In this document: positions 20,857 to 25,043 of the stretch, in pieces | Layout: each line of letters begins with the position of its first letter | Numbering within the stretch: position 1 is the stretch's first letter | Source of the DNA: UBA7485 sp050945075 | GTDB lineage: Bacteria; Bacillota; Clostridia; Eubacteriales; Eubacteriaceae | Direction: 5' to 3' | DNA length: 25,043 nt | Assembly: GCA_050945075.1 (NCBI GenBank) | Contig: JBMNSG010000022.1 | Span: 1-25,043 of the forward strand | The notes under the pieces: model-generated | The model's database searches: none | Told to the model about the DNA's origin: nothing | The model's input: only the letters and a program-made list of their open reading frames with translations | Made by a program: the position numbers and the translations under genes

Positions 20857-22242
20857 TTATTTCCGGTTTGTCCGGCGCCGTACATACTGTCCTTTATTTC
20901 TCATCAGGATTTCACCGTCTTTACAGGCTGTTTCTCCGGCAAGCAGCACTTCATCTGCACGGCCTCTGACCGGATAATTTTCATAAGGAGAATAGTCGAC
21001 ATTCATGTGCAGATCGCTGTGATGAATTGCGCCAATCCAGTTCGGATCCCAGATTACAATGTCGGCATCCGATCCGGGAGCCAGGGCACCCTTTTCCGGA
21101 TACATTCCGAAAATGCGGGCGGGTTCGCTGCTCATGAGCTCTGCGAAATCTTCATAGGAAAGGCCGTCTTCCAGTCCGGCAAAGGTTTCAGTGAACATAA
21201 GCTGCGGACGGGTTTCGACGCCGGGGATTCCATTGGGAATCTGAGAGAAATCATCCCGGCCCACCTGCTTGGTGGTGTTGAAGTTAAAACTGCAATGGTC
21301 ACTTCCTGCGGTATCAATAGTGCCGTCGAGAATTGCCTGTTTGATTGCCTTCTGATCCGCAATTTTGCGCGCAGGTGGAGCAAAAACATATTTGGCACTT
21401 TCGAAACCAGGCAGCTCGTAGCAGGAATCATCGAGAGTCAGATACTGGGGGCAGGTTTCAATCCAGAGCTCCTGACCGCGTTCACGGGCGGCTTTACAGG
21501 CCGCGAGACCACGCGCAGTGGAGAGATGGACCACATAGACCTTACTGCCGGTTTCTTCGGCAATGGTAAGGAAACGGTTGACAGCTTCTGCTTCCACTGC
21601 GGCCGGACGCGAAAGCGGATGATATTTTGGCGACAGATTCCCGTTTTCCACATTTTCCCGTATCAGTTCGTCCACCAGCAGGCCGTTTTCACAGTGCGAG
21701 GACACGGTCATTCCCAGTTCGTCCGCGAGTTTGAGAATTTCAAAAATCTGCGCATCATTCATCATCATGGCATCGTATGCCATATAGAGCTTGACGGAAG
21801 AAATACCTTCCTGAGGCATTTCCCGCAGTTCTTTCTGCGTTTCTTCATCCCAGTCAGCCAGTCCGATATGGAAGCCATAGTTGCAGGAGGATTTACCATC
21901 AGCTTTCCGGTGCCAGTCAGCCAGTGTCTGTCTGAGCGTAACGCCTTTATCCTGACCGGCAAAGTCAAGTACAGTGGTGGTTCCGCCTGCCAGGGCAGCG
22001 GCGGTACCGCTCGCGAAATCGTCCGCGGTGCGGCCGGCTGCAACGGTCATTTCAAGATGTGTATGCGGGTCAATGAAGCCCGGGAACACAATTTTTCCAT
22101 CAGCATCAATCACATCGGTTTCCGGTATTTCTGCTTCGATGTTGTTTTCGATTTTCTTTATTTTTCCGTTTTCTATCAGGATATCCGCTGCTCTGACACC
22201 ATCCGGTGTAACCACGGTCCCGTTCTTGATCAGTCTTTTCAT
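20857..22242 (-). CDS. hydA: Dihydropyrimidinase / D-hydantoinase
   Basis: Binuclear-metal amidohydrolase that opens cyclic amides: dihydropyrimidines, hydantoins or related rings from purine breakdown. The 461-residue protein has the usual length. Ligands are visible: His60 and His62 in DPHTHLE, the carboxylated Lys151 in VKLYMAY, His183 in SSHCEN, His239 in VVHLS and Asp315 in GSDHCSFN. The ATG follows GGGAGGTG. It lies 182 bp after ygfK on the same strand and separate from it by a terminator. In gut anaerobes a hydA/hyuA gene recurs with ygfK, ssnA, ygeXYW and xdhD in a set tied to anaerobic urate and purine degradation. Purine-derived substrate is therefore favoured over pyrimidine salvage, by context only. 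Allantoinase is a less likely reading. Confidence 0.9.
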   Translation of the reverse strand: MKRLIKNGTVVTPDGVRAADILIENGKIKKIENNIEAEIPETDVIDADGKIVFPGFIDPHTHLEMTVAAGRTADDFASGTAAALAGGTTTVLDFAGQDKGVTLRQTLADWHRKADGKSSCNYGFHIGLADWDEETQKELREMPQEGISSVKLYMAYDAMMMNDAQIFEILKLADELGMTVSSHCENGLLVDELIRENVENGNLSPKYHPLSRPAAVEAEAVNRFLTIAEETGSKVYVVHLSTARGLAACKAARERGQELWIETCPQYLTLDDSCYELPGFESAKYVFAPPARKIADQKAIKQAILDGTIDTAGSDHCSFNFNTTKQVGRDDFSQIPNGIPGVETRPQLMFTETFAGLEDGLSYEDFAELMSSEPARIFGMYPEKGALAPGSDADIVIWDPNWIGAIHHSDLHMNVDYSPYENYPVRGRADEVLLAGETACKDGEILMRNKGQYVRRRTNRK

Positions 22243-22253
22243 TATTCACCTCC

Positions 22254-22306
22254 CGGAAGATTTCTGTTAATACTATCTTACAGTCTTTTGCTGAGAAAAT
22301 CTTCCG
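22254..22306 (-). promoter_or_regulatory. Inverted repeat in the hydA 5' region
   Basis: CGGAAGATTT (22254-22263) and AAATCTTCCG (22297-22306) form a perfect 10-bp inverted repeat 33 bp apart, and a further copy of AATCTTCC follows at 22307-22314. The lower arm touches the ribosome site of hydA. It could be an operator set or an RNA helix that masks the start. Confidence 0.45.
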
Positions 22307-22385
22307 AATCTTCCAGACAATCATAACCTTTGTTGTTATATTTCTATTCCGGTATCGTTCAAGGAAAGCATTTACAGAAAATCAG

Positions 22386-22409
22386 AAAAAGGGACGCCGG
22401 AGCGTCCCT
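22386..22409 (-). terminator. Rho-independent terminator of ygfK
   Basis: On the minus strand GGGACGC-TCCG-GCGTCCC is followed by TTTTT, 16 bp past the ygfK stop. Confidence 0.88.
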
Positions 22410-22424
22410 TCTGGTTCTGTCAGC

Positions 22425-25043
22425 TTAAAGCAGATAGCCGTAATCGTCTCTGACCGCTTTGATTACGCCGGCCAGTTCTTTCGGCAGGCGGTAATCATTG
22501 AGATCTTTACCGACGGTAAAGACTTCTCCGTTAATTCTGACGGTTGCACCGTCATCGGTAATCAGGAAGCCGCTGTTTTCAGATTCATTTACGTCATCCA
22601 TGGTATGGAACATTGTAAATTTATCTTTGTAAGGAGCACTGTCATAAGGACAGAAGATAATGCAGTTGCCACATTCGTTACACATTCTGTCCACATGGAT
22701 GATCTGCGGCATTTTCACGCCGGGAACAGTAATGGCGATATTTGCTCTGTTGGGGCAGACATCGGTGCAGGCTTCACAGATGGTGGAGCATTCCAGACAG
22801 CGGTCTGCTTCCGGTTCGCCTGCAGTAGAATTCTTCAGAATCCCGCGTTTGCCCAGGGCTCTTGCTGCGTCTCCAGTGTCTGCTTCGTTAAGCGTTACAG
22901 GCGTGATGCCCAGGCGGTTCATAATTTCGTCAGCTGCTGTTCTGGCGTCTGCAATAGCATGTACAACATCCGAAGCACCGTGGGAAACGTCACCGGCAAT
23001 ATAAATTCCTTCACCGACTTCCAGAGTCTGCGGATTCTTAACTACGCGGCCTCTCTGATCAACTTCAACACCGTTTTGTTCGAGCCATGCAGTATCGGCC
23101 TTGGAACCGACAGAAGCAATAACGGTATTCGCATCAATGTATTCGAAATGATCGGTTCCAACAGGTCTTCTGCGGCCTGATTCATCCGGTTCGCCCAGTT
23201 CCATCACTCTGCAGGCAAGCTTGCCGTCCTTGAAGGTTTCCGGTGAAAGCAGATCCATGAATTTTACGCCGTCTTCAAGAGCCAGCTGCAGTTCTTCTTC
23301 TTCTGCCGGCATTTCACGAACGGTTCTGCGGTAGGCGATGGTAACATCTTTGACTCCGGGTACCCGTTTGGCAGCACGGGCTGCATCCATAGCAGTGTTG
23401 CCGCCGCCGATGACGACAACTTTTTCGCCAAGGTCAAATGGTTTTTCTTCGATATGATTAAATGCTTCGAGGAATTCGAGAACATTCACAGGCTGGTCGC
23501 CATCCAGTTTATAGGGTGACGGTGCCCAGGTACCGGTTGCGATAATGACGGAGTCATAGCCCTGATCTTTCAGATCCTGGACGCTGGCAACTTCGGCACC
23601 CATGCGCATGTCCACACCCATTGCTTCCAGCATTTTCAGGTCGCCGGCAATGGTTTTATCTTCAATGCGGAAATCCGGAATCACGTACTTGACGATACCG
23701 CCGGCTTCTTCCTTGCGTTCGAATACTGTAACCGGAACGCCGTTGCGGGCCAGGAAGGCTGCAGCAGAGATCCCGGCCGGACCAGCACCGATAACAGCCG
23801 TTTTCTTATCCGTTCCGGGTGCAGCCGGAGCGATTTCCTTCATCAGATCGTCGATGCCGCGTACAGCTGCTTCCAGCTTGGCACTTCTGATGCCGACAGG
23901 TCCTTCGTAGAAGTTGCGGGCACAGGAATCCATGCAGTGGTGTGAACAGATGGTTCCGGTAATGAAAGGCAGCGGATTTCTGTCAGTAATGACTTTCAGT
24001 GCTTCCAGCGGCTTGTCTTCGCCTAAAAGACGCAGATATTCCGGAATATTCTGGCTGATGGGACAGGTTTCCGAGCAGGGTGAAGTAAAGCAGCTGGCCA
24101 GCGGAACTTTTTTATCGATTTTTCTGGTCGGTGTTTTTTTGACACTGCCGCGAACATAATTACCGTTTGTCTTTGAATTTTCTGCCAGGTCACGTACAGC
24201 CTGGGCGTTGAGTTTTTCAGAATCCTTATAGGAAACCTGGTCGAGTGATTCAGCCATCTGCTTCATGCGGCCGTATCCGCCCGGCTTGAGCAGCGTGGTT
24301 GCAAGTGTGATAGGCCAGATACCGGTGCTGAAGATGTCTGCGATATTATGGATATCCGCTCCGCCTGAGAAAGAAATCTTCAGATCTCCGTCAAACTGAT
24401 CGGACAGTCGTTTTGCCAGTTCAATTGAGCAGGGGAAGAGCGAACGACCGGACATATACATATCTTCCGACGGAAGAATGCCGTCAGTGACTTTCTGCGG
24501 GAAGGTATTGGTGAGTTTTACACCGAAATCCACGTTTTTGTCTTTTGCCTGTACCTTGAGACGTTCGATCATCGGGACGGCGTCTTTGAACTGCAGGTCA
24601 TGGGTAAAATGGAAATCATCGAAATCCATATAGGTATAACCGAGGTCATCCAGAATCTTTCTTGCGCTTTCATAACCGAGCATAGTCGGATTACATTTGA
24701 TAAAGGTGTTGAGTCCTTTTTCGTTGATCAGATAGCTGGCAATGCGTTCGATTTCCTGCGGCGGACAGCCGTGAAGGGTGGACAGAGTGATTGATTCTGA
24801 AGCTTTTGGCGAAATGCCTTTAACATAGGCTTCATCGATATTTTCGAATTGATCAAGGTGATCCAGTGTCCATGCCTGCATTTCCTGCCAGAGCGGGTAA
24901 TTTTCTGCATTGCGCATGGTTTCGATATAACTGTCGATCTTTTCGGAAATGATGCCGTCATAGTCATAGCCGACGCTCATATTGAAAACAAAACTGTCGG
25001 GATCGCCCAGGCCGTATTCTCTGGAGATAAGTTTGAGAATGTA
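22425..25043 (-). CDS. ygfK: YgfK-type flavin/iron-sulfur oxidoreductase ('putative selenate reductase subunit'), N-terminus outside the window
   Basis: Large cytoplasmic electron-transfer protein. The frame is open to the right edge and gives 872 residues; E. coli YgfK is about 1030, so roughly 150 are missing. From the N-side: a TIM-barrel region like dihydroorotate/dihydropyrimidine dehydrogenase (ISFSGGADIHN); a cysteine-rich 4Fe-4S entry domain (CSETCPISQNIPEYLRLL); a GltD-like FAD/NAD(P) module with GAGPAGISAAAFLARNG and GGGNTAMDAARAAKRV; and a C-terminal ferredoxin with CEACTDVCPNRA and CNECGNCIIFCPYD. The layout resembles dihydropyrimidine dehydrogenase and glutamate synthase small subunit. 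'Selenate reductase' is a historical name. The gene type co-occurs with selenium-dependent molybdenum hydroxylases and belongs to an anaerobic urate/purine degradation set, consistent with xdh and hydA here. Likely role: moving electrons between NAD(P)H and a purine-derived intermediate. Confidence 0.9.
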   Translation of the reverse strand, partial: YILKLISREYGLGDPDSFVFNMSVGYDYDGIISEKIDSYIETMRNAENYPLWQEMQAWTLDHLDQFENIDEAYVKGISPKASESITLSTLHGCPPQEIERIASYLINEKGLNTFIKCNPTMLGYESARKILDDLGYTYMDFDDFHFTHDLQFKDAVPMIERLKVQAKDKNVDFGVKLTNTFPQKVTDGILPSEDMYMSGRSLFPCSIELAKRLSDQFDGDLKISFSGGADIHNIADIFSTGIWPITLATTLLKPGGYGRMKQMAESLDQVSYKDSEKLNAQAVRDLAENSKTNGNYVRGSVKKTPTRKIDKKVPLASCFTSPCSETCPISQNIPEYLRLLGEDKPLEALKVITDRNPLPFITGTICSHHCMDSCARNFYEGPVGIRSAKLEAAVRGIDDLMKEIAPAAPGTDKKTAVIGAGPAGISAAAFLARNGVPVTVFERKEEAGGIVKYVIPDFRIEDKTIAGDLKMLEAMGVDMRMGAEVASVQDLKDQGYDSVIIATGTWAPSPYKLDGDQPVNVLEFLEAFNHIEEKPFDLGEKVVVIGGGNTAMDAARAAKRVPGVKDVTIAYRRTVREMPAEEEELQLALEDGVKFMDLLSPETFKDGKLACRVMELGEPDESGRRRPVGTDHFEYIDANTVIASVGSKADTAWLEQNGVEVDQRGRVVKNPQTLEVGEGIYIAGDVSHGASDVVHAIADARTAADEIMNRLGITPVTLNEADTGDAARALGKRGILKNSTAGEPEADRCLECSTICEACTDVCPNRANIAITVPGVKMPQIIHVDRMCNECGNCIIFCPYDSAPYKDKFTMFHTMDDVNESENSGFLITDDGATVRINGEVFTVGKDLNDYRLPKELAGVIKAVRDDYGYLL

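Noticed and set aside
21007..22326. 439-codon plus-strand open frame opposite hydA
   Set aside because: Antisense to a well-supported amidohydrolase with all metal ligands; no ribosome site or recognisable domain.

Overview
The window looks like chromosomal DNA of an anaerobic, probably gut-type, Bacillota (Firmicutes) bacterium. The grounds are strong Shine-Dalgarno sites, a sigma-A promoter at the consensus, many U-tract terminators, a tsaB-rimI-tsaD operon next to groES-groEL, and oxygen-sensitive iron-sulfur, flavin and molybdenum enzymes of the kind used by purine- and amino-acid-fermenting anaerobes. I cannot name the genus. No rRNA, tRNA, insertion sequence, prophage or CRISPR array is visible.

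Bases 1-8,400 are housekeeping. A minus-strand pair, uppP then leuA, runs toward the left edge and ends at a hairpin terminator. Divergent from it on the plus strand is proC-tsaB-rimI-tsaD (proline synthesis plus t6A tRNA modification), then groES-groEL with its own TTGACA-N17-TATAAT promoter. That promoter has no CIRCE element. An unrelated inverted repeat covers the predicted transcription start.

Bases 8,400-25,043 are a catabolic region. It opens with a fused [2Fe-2S]/molybdopterin hydroxylase of the selenium-dependent xanthine dehydrogenase type and a HAD phosphatase. Next comes a plus-strand operon-like block: an ornithine-cyclodeaminase-like protein, a small [2Fe-2S] protein, an FAD/ferredoxin oxidoreductase, a BFD-like [2Fe-2S] protein and a DadA-like FAD oxidase, with 1-4 nt overlaps among the last four. 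After a 242-bp structured gap come a P-II-like protein and an APC amino-acid permease, then an AraC-type regulator. Three minus-strand genes converge on it: a DJ-1/PfpI protein, a dihydropyrimidinase/hydantoinase, and a YgfK-type flavin/iron-sulfur protein cut by the right edge.

My reading is inferred from families and order. The outer genes (xdh, hydantoinase, ygfK) belong to the anaerobic purine/urate degradation set. The inner block is a membrane-fed amine or amino-acid dehydrogenase complex whose permease may be gated by a P-II protein lacking the usual T-loop tyrosine. The intergenic DNA is unusually structured: tandem CCGGA-rich repeats, a long AT-rich hairpin before xdh, terminator hairpins just inside the leaders of two genes, and a possible alternative-pairing RNA upstream of the P-II gene.
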